The translations under genes and the position numbers were made by a program. From Nostocoides sp. HKS02 (GTDB taxonomy: Bacteria; Actinomycetota; Actinomycetes; Actinomycetales; Dermatophilaceae), in contig NZ_CP046121.1 in assembly GCF_009707485.1 (NCBI RefSeq), forward strand, positions 62,001 through 126,000: 64,000 nt of DNA. The letters run 5' to 3'. The notes beneath the pieces are model-generated. The model was not told the origin of the DNA and did no database searches. It saw only the letters and a list, made by a program, of their open reading frames with translations. This document shows, one piece after another, positions 28,496 to 37,444 of the stretch (the stretch's first letter is position 1; each line of letters begins with the position of its first letter).

Positions 28496-29589
28496 GGACG
28501 TCCGGGTGCTCCCGCATCCTCCTGGACGGCGGCGATCAGCCGCACGTCGAACCCCTCGCGACGGATCCGCTGGTCGACGTAGAGGAGCGCGTCGACGCCC
28601 GCGGTGAAGGGGGTGGTGAGCGCGCCAGCGACCAGGCCGCTGACCCCGGCGACGACGGCCTGCCAGACGTAGATGCGGGATGGGTCGCCCGTGCCGAGGA
28701 TGCCGATCGTGCCGAGCATCGACAGCGGGAACGTCACGACCTCGGCGGCGATCCCGACGATGATCCCCGTGAGGAGCCGGATGCCGAGCACCCGCCAGAA
28801 CTCGCGACCGCTGGTCAAGCGCCAGGACCGGCGGATGCCGCCACCGACGCCGAGCTGCTCGAGGACCACCGATGGCGCGACGAAGGCCAGCCGGGTCGAG
28901 AGGTACAGCGCCACGACGGCAGCGACGAACCCTGCCCCGACCACCAGCAGGACCGCGCCGATGATCCCCGCGGGGTCGGTCGAGGGGTCGCCCGACTGGA
29001 TGGCGCTGACCAGTGCGAGGACCGGCGCGACGAGCAGGCTGGCCACGGCCGCGACGATCGACAGGCTGGCCACGACGGTGGCGCCGACCAGGGGCATCAG
29101 CCGACCCCGCGTGCCCTCCCACGTCTGGGCTGCGCTGACCCGGCGCCCGCGGATCGCCTGCCCGATGACGAACGCGAGGAACCCGCTCAGCAGGATCGAG
29201 GACAGCGAGGTGCCGACGCTGGGGAGGTAGCCGCCGAGCATGCCGAGGACGGGGATCGACTCGGACTCCTGGGGCGCCGTCTCGAGTGAGCTGACCCACG
29301 CGCCGAGCGCGGTGGTGGGAACAAGGAAGATGAGCGTGGTGACCAGCGCGAGTCCCACGGTGGCGCCGACGTTGCCGCGGACCGCCTTGACGGCCGCGCC
29401 GTAGAGGTCGCCGAGACCGAGCGGGCGCAACGGGATGATGCCCGGGCGGAACTCCATCATCAGCGGGGGCGCCGCGGCCCCGGGCGCGCCAGGGCCGTAC
29501 GGAGGTCCGGGTGCCGGGCTGTACTGAGGTCCGGGGCCCGGGTCGGGCTGGGCACCCGTTCCCGGGGCCACCCACTGCGGTTCGGTCAT
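28492..29589 (-). CDS. Multi-pass membrane protein heading the MoxR/DUF58 operon
   Basis: 365 residues. A Pro/Gly-rich cytoplasmic N-terminus (about 45 residues) precedes FRPGIIPLRPLGLGDLYGAA, a block common in actinobacterial homologues annotated as glycerophosphodiester-phosphodiesterase membrane-domain proteins, and then about six helices. GGGIRRSWRLTSGREFWRVL is the internal amphipathic signature. No phosphodiesterase catalytic domain is present. The ATG has an AGGAGGGG ribosome-binding site, fitting the first gene of a leadered operon. Its role is unknown; the context suggests envelope homeostasis. Confidence 0.74.
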   Translation of the reverse strand: MTEPQWVAPGTGAQPDPGPGPQYSPAPGPPYGPGAPGAAAPPLMMEFRPGIIPLRPLGLGDLYGAAVKAVRGNVGATVGLALVTTLIFLVPTTALGAWVSSLETAPQESESIPVLGMLGGYLPSVGTSLSSILLSGFLAFVIGQAIRGRRVSAAQTWEGTRGRLMPLVGATVVASLSIVAAVASLLVAPVLALVSAIQSGDPSTDPAGIIGAVLLVVGAGFVAAVVALYLSTRLAFVAPSVVLEQLGVGGGIRRSWRLTSGREFWRVLGIRLLTGIIVGIAAEVVTFPLSMLGTIGILGTGDPSRIYVWQAVVAGVSGLVAGALTTPFTAGVDALLYVDQRIRREGFDVRLIAAVQEDAGAPGRP

Positions 29590-29672
29590 GGTGTCCTCTC
29601 CCCCTCCTGACGTGCTGGAACCCTAACCGAACCACGGGTGTTATGCGGCGAGTCGGCCGATTCGGCAGGCTC

Positions 29673-30285
29673 TCAGCGGGCCAGGGTGGACAGCGCGGAC
29701 AGCAGCCGCTCGAGGTCCTGGGCGCGAGCGGACACGGCCCCCAGCGACTCCTGCCGGGCCACGACCCGGGGCTCGTCGCGCATCAGCGCCAGACCGCGAC
29801 GCACCAGGGTCCACGGCGGCTTGCGGCGCTCGGACAGGTCGCGCAGCAGCCGCCAGACGAACGTCAGTACGCGGTGGTGGTGGACGCAGTACGCGCCGGC
29901 GAGCAGGCCGCGCTCGCGCAGGTCGCCGATGACCTCGGCGGCGAAGATGCCCTCGGCGAGGACCAGGTCGTGCGGCCCGGCGGAGACGGTCGTGGTGCCC
30001 ACGGCCCGGCTGAGCCCGATGTCGTAGACCGGGGTGTCGACCGAGCCGGTGTCGACGAGCGTCGCCAGGGCCAGCACGGCGGCCTCGCCGTCCCACGAGT
30101 CGGGGTGGTCCCAGTCGACGATCCCGAGCTCCCTCGCTGCGCGGCATGAGCGGGTCGTCCTCGTCGCGGTAGAAGTCGTCGAGCCGCAGGATCGGCCAGC
30201 CGTGGGCGGCGTGGAGCCGCGCCGCCAGACGCGACTTGCCGGCCCCACTGGGACCGGCAAGGACGACCACGCGCGCACGGGTCAC
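29673..30285 (-). CDS. Uridine kinase-like P-loop kinase, frameshifted in this sequence
   Basis: About 203 residues after repair. Walker A is VVLAGPSGAGKSRLAARLH, and DDFYRDEDDP is the conserved uridine/phosphoribulokinase substrate motif. After the break come IVDWDHPDSWD and AEGIFAAE, the usual later blocks. An extra C within 30131-30133 changes the frame. GTG at 30285 is 5 bp after the short aldehyde dehydrogenase stop, so it is the last gene of the deoC-containing operon. It could phosphorylate uridine or another nucleoside released by salvage; substrate not determined. Confidence 0.76.
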
Positions 30286-30290
30286 GGAGG

Positions 30291-31224
30291 TCAGCGGCCC
30301 TTGGGGTGCCAGACCGTCTTGGTCTCGAGGAAGGCGGTGACCCGGGACAGGTCGGGCGTCACGGTCCAGTCGGGCTCGATGGCGTCGCTGCCGATGCCGG
30401 CGGGCCGCAGGACCCGCTTGAGGTTCTCGGCGGCGGCGAGCTCGAGGTCACCCCACGCGAGGTCCTCGGCGTCGGCCGCGCCCGAAAGGTCGATGGCGTT
30501 GACGTCACGGTGGGAGGCCAGCCACGGAGCGACCTCGGCGGTGCGCCCGGTGATGAGGTTGACCACCCCGCTGGGCACGTCGGAGGTCGCCAGCGCCTCG
30601 GACAGCGTGATCGCGGGCAGCGGGCGTCGCTCGCTGGTGAGGACCACCGCGGTGTTGCCCGAGACGATCACCGGGGCGAGCACCGAGACCAGGCCGAGCA
30701 ACGACGAGCCCTGTGGGGCGAGGGACCGCCACCACCCCGGTGGGCTCCGGCGCAGAGATGTCGAAGTACGGGCCGGCCACGGGGTTGAGGCCGCCGAGCA
30801 CCTGTGCCAGCTTGTCGGTCCACCCGGCATACCAGACCCAGCGGTCGATGGCCGCCGAGACGATCGTCTCGGCGCGACGCTCGGCCACGCCCTCGCTCGC
30901 CCGCACGTCGGCGACGAACTGGGCCCGACGACCCTCCATCACCTCGGCGACGCGGTAGAGCACCTGCCCGCGGTTGTATGCCGTGGCGCCGGCCCAGCCG
31001 GCAAACGCCGCCCGAGCCGCGACGACCGCGTCGCGGGCGTCCTTGCGCGAGCCCATCGAGGCGTTGGCGAGGAACTGCGGCGAGCGCCCGGCCGAGAACA
31101 CCTCGTAGGAACGGCCGGACTCGGAGCGCGGGAACTTCCCGGCGATGTAGAGCTTGTAGGTCTTGCGCACGTCGACGCGGGCATCGGTGCTGCTGCGCTG
31201 GGTGGGAGGCATGACGGGGCTCAC
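30291..31224 (-). CDS. Short aldehyde dehydrogenase-like protein without catalytic domain, frameshifted
   Basis: About 310 residues after repair against roughly 480 for a full enzyme. The N-terminal NAD-binding part is recognisable (KTYKLYIAGKFPRSESGRSY, RDAVVAARAAFAGWAGATAY, VVNLITGRTAEVAPWLA). The region with the catalytic Cys and Glu is absent; the protein ends after a short unrelated tail. The frame breaks at GGG 30722-30724 (one base too many), inside the block VVAVLAPQGSSLLGLVS. GTG at 31224 overlaps the stop of the complete aldehyde dehydrogenase gene, so it probably acts as a non-catalytic partner. Confidence 0.75.
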
Positions 31225-32669
31225 CGAGTGCTTTCTGTCGTGACGTAGGCGGACAGGCCGTGGCGGCCGCCCTCGCGGCCGTAGCCGGACTCCTTGTACC
31301 CGCCGAACGGGCTGGTCGGGTCGAACTTGTTGAAGGTGTTGGCCCACACGACGCCGGCCCGCAGCTGGTCGGCCATCCAGAGGATGCGCGAGCCCTTCTC
31401 GGTCCAGACACCGGCCGACAGGCCGTAGGGCGTGTTGTTGGCCTTGGCGACGGCCTCGTGGGGGGTGCGGAAGGTCAGCACCGACAGCACCGGCCCGAAG
31501 ATCTCCTCCTGGGCGATCCGGTGGGTCTGGCTGACGCCGGTGAAGACGGTCGGCCGGAACCAGAAGCCCTTCGCCGGCAGCTCGCAGCCGGTGTCCCAGC
31601 GCTCGGCGCCCTCGGCCTCGCCGGCCGCGGTCAGCTCGGTGATGCGCTGCAGCTGCGCCTTGGAGTTGATCGCGCCCACGTCGGTGTTCTTGTCGAGCGG
31701 GTCGCCGACCCGCAGCGTGGCCAGCCGACGCTTGAGTCGCTTCTCGACCTCGTCGGCGATGGTCTCCTGGACGAGCAGTCGCGACCCGGCGCAGCAGACG
31801 TGGCCCTGGTTGAAGAAGATGCCGTTGACGATGCCCTCGACGGCCTGGTCGAGCGGCGCGTCGTCGAAGACGATGTTCGCGGCCTTGCCGCCGAGCTCGA
31901 GGGTGGCCTTCTTGCGGGTGCCGGCGATGGAGCGGGCGATCATCTTGCCGACGCCCGTGGAGCCGGTGAACGCCAGCTTGTCGATGTCGGGGTGGTCGAC
32001 GATGGCCTGGCCGGTGGCGCCGGCCCCCGTGATGATGTTGACGACGCCCGGGGGCAGGTCGGCCTGCTGGACCACCTCGGCGAAGAGCAACGCGGTCAGC
32101 GGTGTGGTCTCGGCCGGCTTGATGACCACGGTGTTGCCCGTGGCCAGCGCGGGGGCGATCTTCCAGGCCAGCATGAGCAGCGGGAAGTTCCACGGGATGA
32201 CCTGGCCGACGACGCCGTGCGCGCGGGCGCCCGCGCCCAGCCCGGCATACTCCAGCTTGTCGGCCCAGCCCGCGTGGTAGAAGAAGTGCGCGGCGGCGAG
32301 GGGCACGTCGACGTCGCGGCTCTCCTTGATCGGCTTGCCGTTGTCGAGGCTCTCGAGGACCGCGAACTCGCGGGCGCGCTCCTGGAGGATGCGCGCGATC
32401 CGGAAGAGGTACTTGCCGCGGTCGGCGCCGGACATCCGGCCCCACACACCGGCATAGGCGCGCCGGGCCGCGGCGACCGCGCGGTCGACGTCGGCCTCGC
32501 TCGCAGACGAGATCTCGGCGAGGACCTCCTCGGTGGCGGGGCTGATCGACTTGAACGCCGACCCGCCCTGTGACTCGGTGAACTCACCGTTGATGAACAA
32601 GCCGTAGGAGGGCTTGATGTCGACGACTGCCCGGGACTCAGGAGCAGGTGCGTACTCGAACGTGGCCAT
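31221..32669 (-). CDS. Aldehyde dehydrogenase family protein
   Basis: NAD(P)-dependent oxidation of an aldehyde to a carboxylate. 482 residues, complete. VIPWNFPLLMLAWKIAPAL is the cofactor-binding block, FTGSTGVGKMIA the Rossmann turn, TLELGGKAANIV contains the catalytic Glu, and FFNQGHVCCAGSR contains the catalytic Cys. QEEIFGPVLSV is the conserved C-terminal block. It lies 27 bp downstream of deoC, whose product is acetaldehyde, so acetaldehyde oxidation is the likely role. The following gene encodes a truncated paralogue starting inside its stop codon. Confidence 0.93.
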   Translation of the reverse strand: MATFEYAPAPESRAVVDIKPSYGLFINGEFTESQGGSAFKSISPATEEVLAEISSASEADVDRAVAAARRAYAGVWGRMSGADRGKYLFRIARILQERAREFAVLESLDNGKPIKESRDVDVPLAAAHFFYHAGWADKLEYAGLGAGARAHGVVGQVIPWNFPLLMLAWKIAPALATGNTVVIKPAETTPLTALLFAEVVQQADLPPGVVNIITGAGATGQAIVDHPDIDKLAFTGSTGVGKMIARSIAGTRKKATLELGGKAANIVFDDAPLDQAVEGIVNGIFFNQGHVCCAGSRLLVQETIADEVEKRLKRRLATLRVGDPLDKNTDVGAINSKAQLQRITELTAAGEAEGAERWDTGCELPAKGFWFRPTVFTGVSQTHRIAQEEIFGPVLSVLTFRTPHEAVAKANNTPYGLSAGVWTEKGSRILWMADQLRAGVVWANTFNKFDPTSPFGGYKESGYGREGGRHGLSAYVTTESTR

Positions 32670-32696
32670 GTGCGGAAATGTCCTCAGGGTGGAAGG

Positions 32697-33707
32697 TCAG
32701 TAGAGGCTGGGCGAGTCGTCGGTGACGTAGTCGGGCCCGGAGTAGGCGCCGGTCGCGAGCTTCTGGCGCTGGAGCAGCAGGTCGTTGAGCAGGCTGGAGG
32801 CGCCGAAGCGGAACCAGTACGGGTCGAGCCAGTCGTCGCCGGCCACCTCGCTGACCGCGACGAGGAACTTCAGGGCGTCCTTGCTGGTGCGTATGCCGCC
32901 CGCGGGCTTCACGCCGACCATCTCGCCGGTGGTCTCGCGCCAGTCGCGGACGGCCTCGAGCATGACGAGGGTCACCGGGAGGGTGGCGGCGGGGGACACC
33001 TTGCCCGTGGAGGTCTTGATGAAGTCGCCGCCGGCGAGCATGCACAGCCACGAGGCGCGGCGGACGTTGTCGTAGGTGACGAGCTCGCCGGTCTCCATGA
33101 TCACCTTGAGGCGGGCCGACCCGCAGGCCTCCTTGACCTCGGCGATCTCGCGGAACACGCCGAGGTAGTCGCCCGAGAGGAACGCGCCGCGGTCGATGAC
33201 CATGTCGATCTCGTCGGCCCCCGCCGCCACGGCGTCGCGGGTGTCGGCGAGCTTGACCGGCATCAGGGCCCGGCCGCTGGGAAAGGCTGTCGCGACGGCG
33301 GCCACCTTGACGCCGCTCGCACCGAGGGCTGCCTTGGCCACGGGGACCATGTCGCCGTACACGCAGATCGCCGCGGGCCGGGGCGTCGCGGGGTCGGTGG
33401 GGTCGGGGCTGATCGCCTTGGCGCACAGGCCGCGGACCTTGCCCGCCGTGTCGGCGCCCTCGAGGGTGGTGAGGTCGATCATCGAGATCGCGGTGTCGAT
33501 GCCCCACGCCTTCGCGGTGGTCTTGATCGACCGCGACCCGAGCCCGGCGGCGCGGCTCTCGCACCCGACCTGGTCGACGCCGGGCAGGCCGTGGAGCCAG
33601 CTGGTCAGGGCGGAGTTCGTCAGGCGGGAGACGCCGAGGAGGTCGCGCGCCCGGGCGGTCGCGTCGACCGAGGGGGCTGCCGGGGCGACGGTGGAGGAGG
33701 TGCTCAC
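32697..33707 (-). CDS. deoC: Deoxyribose-phosphate aldolase
   Basis: Splits 2-deoxyribose-5-phosphate into glyceraldehyde-3-phosphate and acetaldehyde. 336 residues, the longer class with an N-terminal extension. GADEIDMVIDRGAFLSGDY carries the conserved Asp, LKVIMETGELVTYDN the first key Lys, and DFIKTSTGKVSPAATLP the Schiff-base Lys (in KTSTGK). GVKPAGGIRT provides the second active-site Lys. Two GTG codons are in tandem; a TAGAAT box ends 6 nt before the second (33707), which is preferred. The aldehyde dehydrogenase gene follows at 27 bp. Confidence 0.94.
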   Translation of the reverse strand: MSTSSTVAPAAPSVDATARARDLLGVSRLTNSALTSWLHGLPGVDQVGCESRAAGLGSRSIKTTAKAWGIDTAISMIDLTTLEGADTAGKVRGLCAKAISPDPTDPATPRPAAICVYGDMVPVAKAALGASGVKVAAVATAFPSGRALMPVKLADTRDAVAAGADEIDMVIDRGAFLSGDYLGVFREIAEVKEACGSARLKVIMETGELVTYDNVRRASWLCMLAGGDFIKTSTGKVSPAATLPVTLVMLEAVRDWRETTGEMVGVKPAGGIRTSKDALKFLVAVSEVAGDDWLDPYWFRFGASSLLNDLLLQRQKLATGAYSGPDYVTDDSPSLY

Positions 33708-33727
33708 CACGTGATTCTAGCGGTGTC

Positions 33728-35443
33728 TCAGAGTGTGGTCAGCGCACCCATGGCCTCGCGCACGCGTGCCAGCCGGGCCGCCGCAGCCGCCTTGGACTCG
33801 GCGAGCGCTGCAGCGTCGGCCACCGGCTCGATGACCTCGAGGTAGACCTTGAGCTTGGGCTCGGTGCCCGAGGGGCGCACGATGACGCGCGAGTTGTCCT
33901 CGAGGTAGTAGCGCAGGCCGTCGGTCGGTGGCAGGCGGTCGCTGCCCAGCGCGAGGTCGTCGGCACGGGCGACGGACAGGCCGGCGATGGCCTGGGGAGG
34001 GTTCTCGCGCAGCCTGGCCATCACGGTGCCGATGAGCGACAGGTCGGCGACCCGGACCGAGAACGCATCGGTCGCATGCACGCCATGGGCCACCGCCAGC
34101 TCGTCGAGCCGGTCGGTGAGGGTGCGGCCCTGCGCCTTGAGGGTGGCGGCCAGCTCGGCCATGAGCAGGCAGGCGCTGACGCCGTCCTTGTCGCGGACGT
34201 GCCCGGGGTCGACGCAGTAGCCGAGGGCCTCCTCGTAGCCGTAGCGCAGTCCCTCGACGCGCGCGATCCACTTGAACCCGGTCAGGGTCTCCTCGTGGCG
34301 GATCCCGGCCGCCGAGGCCATCGCGGCGAGCAGCCGGGAGGAGACGATCGAGCACGCGAAGACGGCGTCGTCGTCGACACCGCGCTCCAGCACGTGCGAC
34401 CCCAGCAGTGCGCCCACCTCGTCGCCGCGCAGCATGTGCCACTCGCCGCCGTCGGGGACGGCCACGGCGCAGCGGTCGGCATCGGGGTCGTTGGCGAGCA
34501 CGAGGTCGGGATGGGTGGAGCGGGCGAGGTCGAGGGCCGCGTCGATCGCCCCGGGCTCCTCTGGGTTGGGGAACGAGACCGTCGGGAAGTCGGCGTCAGG
34601 GTGCTGCTGGCTCTCCACCGGGGTGGGGGCGGGGAAGCCGGCGAGGTCGAACACCCGCAGCAGGGTGTCGCTGCCCACGCCGTGCAGGGCCGTGTGGACG
34701 ACCGACAGGTCGCGGGGGCTCTCGGGGGCCACTACGGCCGCGGTCGCCTCGAGGTAGGCCGCGAGAACGTCGTCCCCGAGCGTCTCCCAGCCGTCGTCGG
34801 CCAGGGGGACGTCGGCCACCGCCGCGATGCGCGCGATCTTGCGCCCGATCTCGACGTCGGCGGGCGGAACGATCTGGGATCCGTCGCCGAGATAGACCTT
34901 GTAGCCGTTGTCCTGGGGTGGGTTGTGGCTCGCGGTGACCATGACGCCGGCGTCGGCACCGAGGTGTCGGATCGCGAACGCCAGCACCGGCGTCGGGAGG
35001 GTGTGTGGCAGCACCGCGGCCCGGCCTCCGGCCCCGACGACGACGGCAGCGGTGTCGCGCGCGAACACGTCGGAGTTGCGTCGGGCGTCGTACCCGATGA
35101 CGACGAACGGCTCGGGTGCCGTGGCCTTGAGGTATGCCGTGAGCCCGGCAGCCGCGCGGATGACCACGGAGCGGTTCATCCGGTTCGGGCCGGCCCCGAG
35201 GGCGCCGCGCAGGCCGGCGGTCCCGAACTCCAGCAGGCCCGAGAAGCGGTCTGCCAGGTCGGCCACCGCGGCCGCGTCGCCCTGCTTCGCCTTGGCGAGG
35301 GCGGTTCCGAGCTCGACCCGGGTCTCGTGGTCCGGGTCGTCGTCCACCCAGGCCTGTGCCGCGTCGATGAGCTCCTGGGCGAGCGTCTCGGCAGCCGAAG
35401 GCGCCGTCGTCCCGTTCCGTCCGTGCCGCGCGGCATACATCAT
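33728..35443 (-). CDS. Phosphohexomutase/phosphopentomutase-type alpha-D-phosphohexomutase
   Basis: 571 residues with four domains. GLRGALGAGPNRMN near residue 75 is the phosphate-clamp start, VMVTASHNPPQDNGYKVY contains the phosphorylated Ser, DPDADRCAVAV the Mg-binding Asp cluster, and IVRPSGTEPKLKVYLE the C-terminal phosphate site. The length fits the PGM2/phosphopentomutase-like group. Lying between purine nucleoside phosphorylase and deoC it most likely converts (deoxy)ribose-1-phosphate to the 5-phosphate, though phosphoglucomutase or phosphomannomutase activity is also possible. An AGAGGA site precedes the ATG pair. Confidence 0.9.
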   Translation of the reverse strand: MMYAARHGRNGTTAPSAAETLAQELIDAAQAWVDDDPDHETRVELGTALAKAKQGDAAAVADLADRFSGLLEFGTAGLRGALGAGPNRMNRSVVIRAAAGLTAYLKATAPEPFVVIGYDARRNSDVFARDTAAVVVGAGGRAAVLPHTLPTPVLAFAIRHLGADAGVMVTASHNPPQDNGYKVYLGDGSQIVPPADVEIGRKIARIAAVADVPLADDGWETLGDDVLAAYLEATAAVVAPESPRDLSVVHTALHGVGSDTLLRVFDLAGFPAPTPVESQQHPDADFPTVSFPNPEEPGAIDAALDLARSTHPDLVLANDPDADRCAVAVPDGGEWHMLRGDEVGALLGSHVLERGVDDDAVFACSIVSSRLLAAMASAAGIRHEETLTGFKWIARVEGLRYGYEEALGYCVDPGHVRDKDGVSACLLMAELAATLKAQGRTLTDRLDELAVAHGVHATDAFSVRVADLSLIGTVMARLRENPPQAIAGLSVARADDLALGSDRLPPTDGLRYYLEDNSRVIVRPSGTEPKLKVYLEVIEPVADAAALAESKAAAAARLARVREAMGALTTL

Positions 35444-35456
35444 CGTGGTGGTCCTC

Positions 35457-36308
35457 TCAGATCGTGGCGACGACGGCGGCCAGGAGCCGGCCGCAGCGCT
35501 CGGCAGCTGCCTGGCCCGCCTCGAGGACCTCCTGGTGCGACAGTGGCTGGTCGCTGATCCCGGCGGCGAGGTTGGTCACGAGGGAGATGCCCAGCACCTC
35601 GAGGCCGGCCTGACGGGCAGCGATGGCTTCCAGCGTCGTCGACATGCCCACGAGGTCACCCCCGAGGATCTTGGCCATCTGCACCTCGGCAGGCGTCTCG
35701 TAGTGCGGGCCGCGGAACTGGACGTAGACGCCCTCGTCGAGGTCGGCGTCGACCTCGCGGGCCAGGGCACGCAGCCGGGGCGAGTAGAGGTCGGTGAGGT
35801 CGACGAAGTTCGCGCCCTCGATCGGGGAGTGGGCGGTGAGGTTGAGGTGGTCGCGGATGAGGACCGGGGTGCCCGGCGACCACGCCGGGTTGAGCCCTCC
35901 GCAGCCGTTGGTGAGGACGATGGTGGAACAGCCGGCCGCGGCGGCCGTGCGCACCGCGTGGACGACCGAGCGGACACCCTTGCCCTCGTAGAAGTGGGTG
36001 CGCGTGCCGTAGACCAGGGCGCGGCGACCGGTGTCACCGATGGCCACCGAGCGCATGGTGCCGGAGTGGCCTGCCACGGCGGCCTTGGCGAAGCCGGGGA
36101 CGTCGGCGTTGTCGATCGTGGTCAGCGTCTCGCCGATGAGGTCGCCGGTCTGGCCCCAGCCGGAGCCCAGCACGAGCGCCACGTCATGGCGCTCGGTCCC
36201 GGTGCGTTCCGCGATGACCGCCGCGGCGGCTCGGGCGACGTCGAAGGGGTCGGTCGCGGGGTCGGACAGGTCGGGGGCGCCGGCTGACGTGCGGCTCTGC
36301 TCGCTCAC
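35457..36308 (-). CDS. punA: Purine-nucleoside phosphorylase
   Basis: Trimeric-class enzyme splitting inosine and guanosine nucleosides with phosphate. 283 residues. VALVLGSGWGQ is the N-terminal phosphate loop, VPGFAKAAVAGHSG contains the next family block, and VLTNGCGGLNPAWSPG the conserved core. YVQFRGPHYETPAEV and VGMSTTLEAIAA complete the pocket, and LVTNLAAGISDQPLSHQEV carries the base-binding Asn. GTG at 36308 follows a TAGTCT box by 6 nt, indicating a leaderless message. The mutase gene lies 13 bp downstream. Confidence 0.95.
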   Translation of the reverse strand: MSEQSRTSAGAPDLSDPATDPFDVARAAAAVIAERTGTERHDVALVLGSGWGQTGDLIGETLTTIDNADVPGFAKAAVAGHSGTMRSVAIGDTGRRALVYGTRTHFYEGKGVRSVVHAVRTAAAAGCSTIVLTNGCGGLNPAWSPGTPVLIRDHLNLTAHSPIEGANFVDLTDLYSPRLRALAREVDADLDEGVYVQFRGPHYETPAEVQMAKILGGDLVGMSTTLEAIAARQAGLEVLGISLVTNLAAGISDQPLSHQEVLEAGQAAAERCGRLLAAVVATI

Positions 36309-36346
36309 TCCCGCAGACTACCGACCAGCGGGAGCGGCCACGCACC

Positions 36347-37444
36347 TCAGTCGGCGGCCACCGCCAGGGCGGGGACGCCGGTCGGCCGGACGTTGACGGG
36401 GTCACCCGGGCTGAACTGGGCCACCGTCGCGCTCGGCACCTGCACGAGGACGGTGTCCGCGCCGTCCCGCCCAGCGGCCGGCACGGACACCACGACTCGT
36501 CCGTGTGCACCGAGGAAGCTGGCGCTCACGACGGTGCCGGCGCCGTCGCCGTCGCCACCGGTCGGGCCGGACTGCACGGCGAGGTGCTCCGGCCGGACGA
36601 GCACCGTGACCGGCCCGGCCGACGCCGAACCGGGCAGCAGCGGGACCGCCGCCCCCAGCACGGTGGCGCCGTCGCCGGACGCCGTGCCACGCAGCCGGTT
36701 GGTCACGCCGACGAAGTCCGCCACGAACTCGGTCGCCGGCTGGGAGTACAGCTCCTGGGGTGGGGCGATCTGCTCGAGGCTGCCACTGCGCATCACGCCG
36801 ACCCGGTCGGCGACGGCCAGCGCCTCCTCCTGGTCGTGGGTGACGAACAGCGTGGTCGTGCCGACATCGAGCTGGATGCGCCGGATCTCGTCGCGCAGCT
36901 GCACGCGGACCTTGGCGTCGAGGGCCGAGAGCGGCTCGTCGAGGAGCAGGACCTGCGGCTCGATGGCCAGGGCGCGGGCCAGGGCGACCCGCTGCTGCTG
37001 ACCGCCCGACATCTGGTGGGCGTACCGGTCGGCCTGGCTCGAGAGGCCCACCAGCTCGAGCATCTCGGCGGTCCGCTTGCGACGTCGCTCAGCGGCGTGG
37101 CCGCGCAGCTGGAGGCCGAACTCGACGTTCTGCCGCGCCGTGAGGTGGGGAAAGAGGCTGTACGCCTGGAAGACCATCCCCATGTCGCGCCGGTTGGTCG
37201 GAACGCGGGTGATGTCCTTGCCGCCCACCTCGATCCGGCCGGCGTCCGGGTCCTCCAGACCGGCCAGGCATCGCAGCGCCGTCGTCTTGCCACAGCCGGA
37301 GGGGCCGAGCAGTGCGACGAGCTCGCCAGGAGCGAGGTGCAGGGTGAGGTCGTCGAGGGCGACGACCGGACCGTAGGTCCGGCGCAGCCCGGTGAGCTCG
37401 ACGCCGACGCCGGCGGATGCACTCGGGGCACTCAGGGCACTCAT
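36347..37444 (-). CDS. ABC importer ATPase, spermidine/iron/phosphonate type
   Basis: 365 residues. LLGPSGCGKTTALRCLAGLE holds Walker A, MSGGQQQRVALARALAIEP the signature, VLLLDEPLSALDAK Walker B, and LFVTHDQEEALAVADRV the switch His. The C-terminal 120 residues form the TOBE regulatory domain typical of CUT1/PotA/FbpC-like ATPases (VTVLVRPEHLAV). It is the last of four importer genes and overlaps the upstream permease by ATGA. The signature alone does not give the substrate. Confidence 0.92.
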   Translation of the reverse strand: MSALSAPSASAGVGVELTGLRRTYGPVVALDDLTLHLAPGELVALLGPSGCGKTTALRCLAGLEDPDAGRIEVGGKDITRVPTNRRDMGMVFQAYSLFPHLTARQNVEFGLQLRGHAAERRRKRTAEMLELVGLSSQADRYAHQMSGGQQQRVALARALAIEPQVLLLDEPLSALDAKVRVQLRDEIRRIQLDVGTTTLFVTHDQEEALAVADRVGVMRSGSLEQIAPPQELYSQPATEFVADFVGVTNRLRGTASGDGATVLGAAVPLLPGSASAGPVTVLVRPEHLAVQSGPTGGDGDGAGTVVSASFLGAHGRVVVSVPAAGRDGADTVLVQVPSATVAQFSPGDPVNVRPTGVPALAVAAD

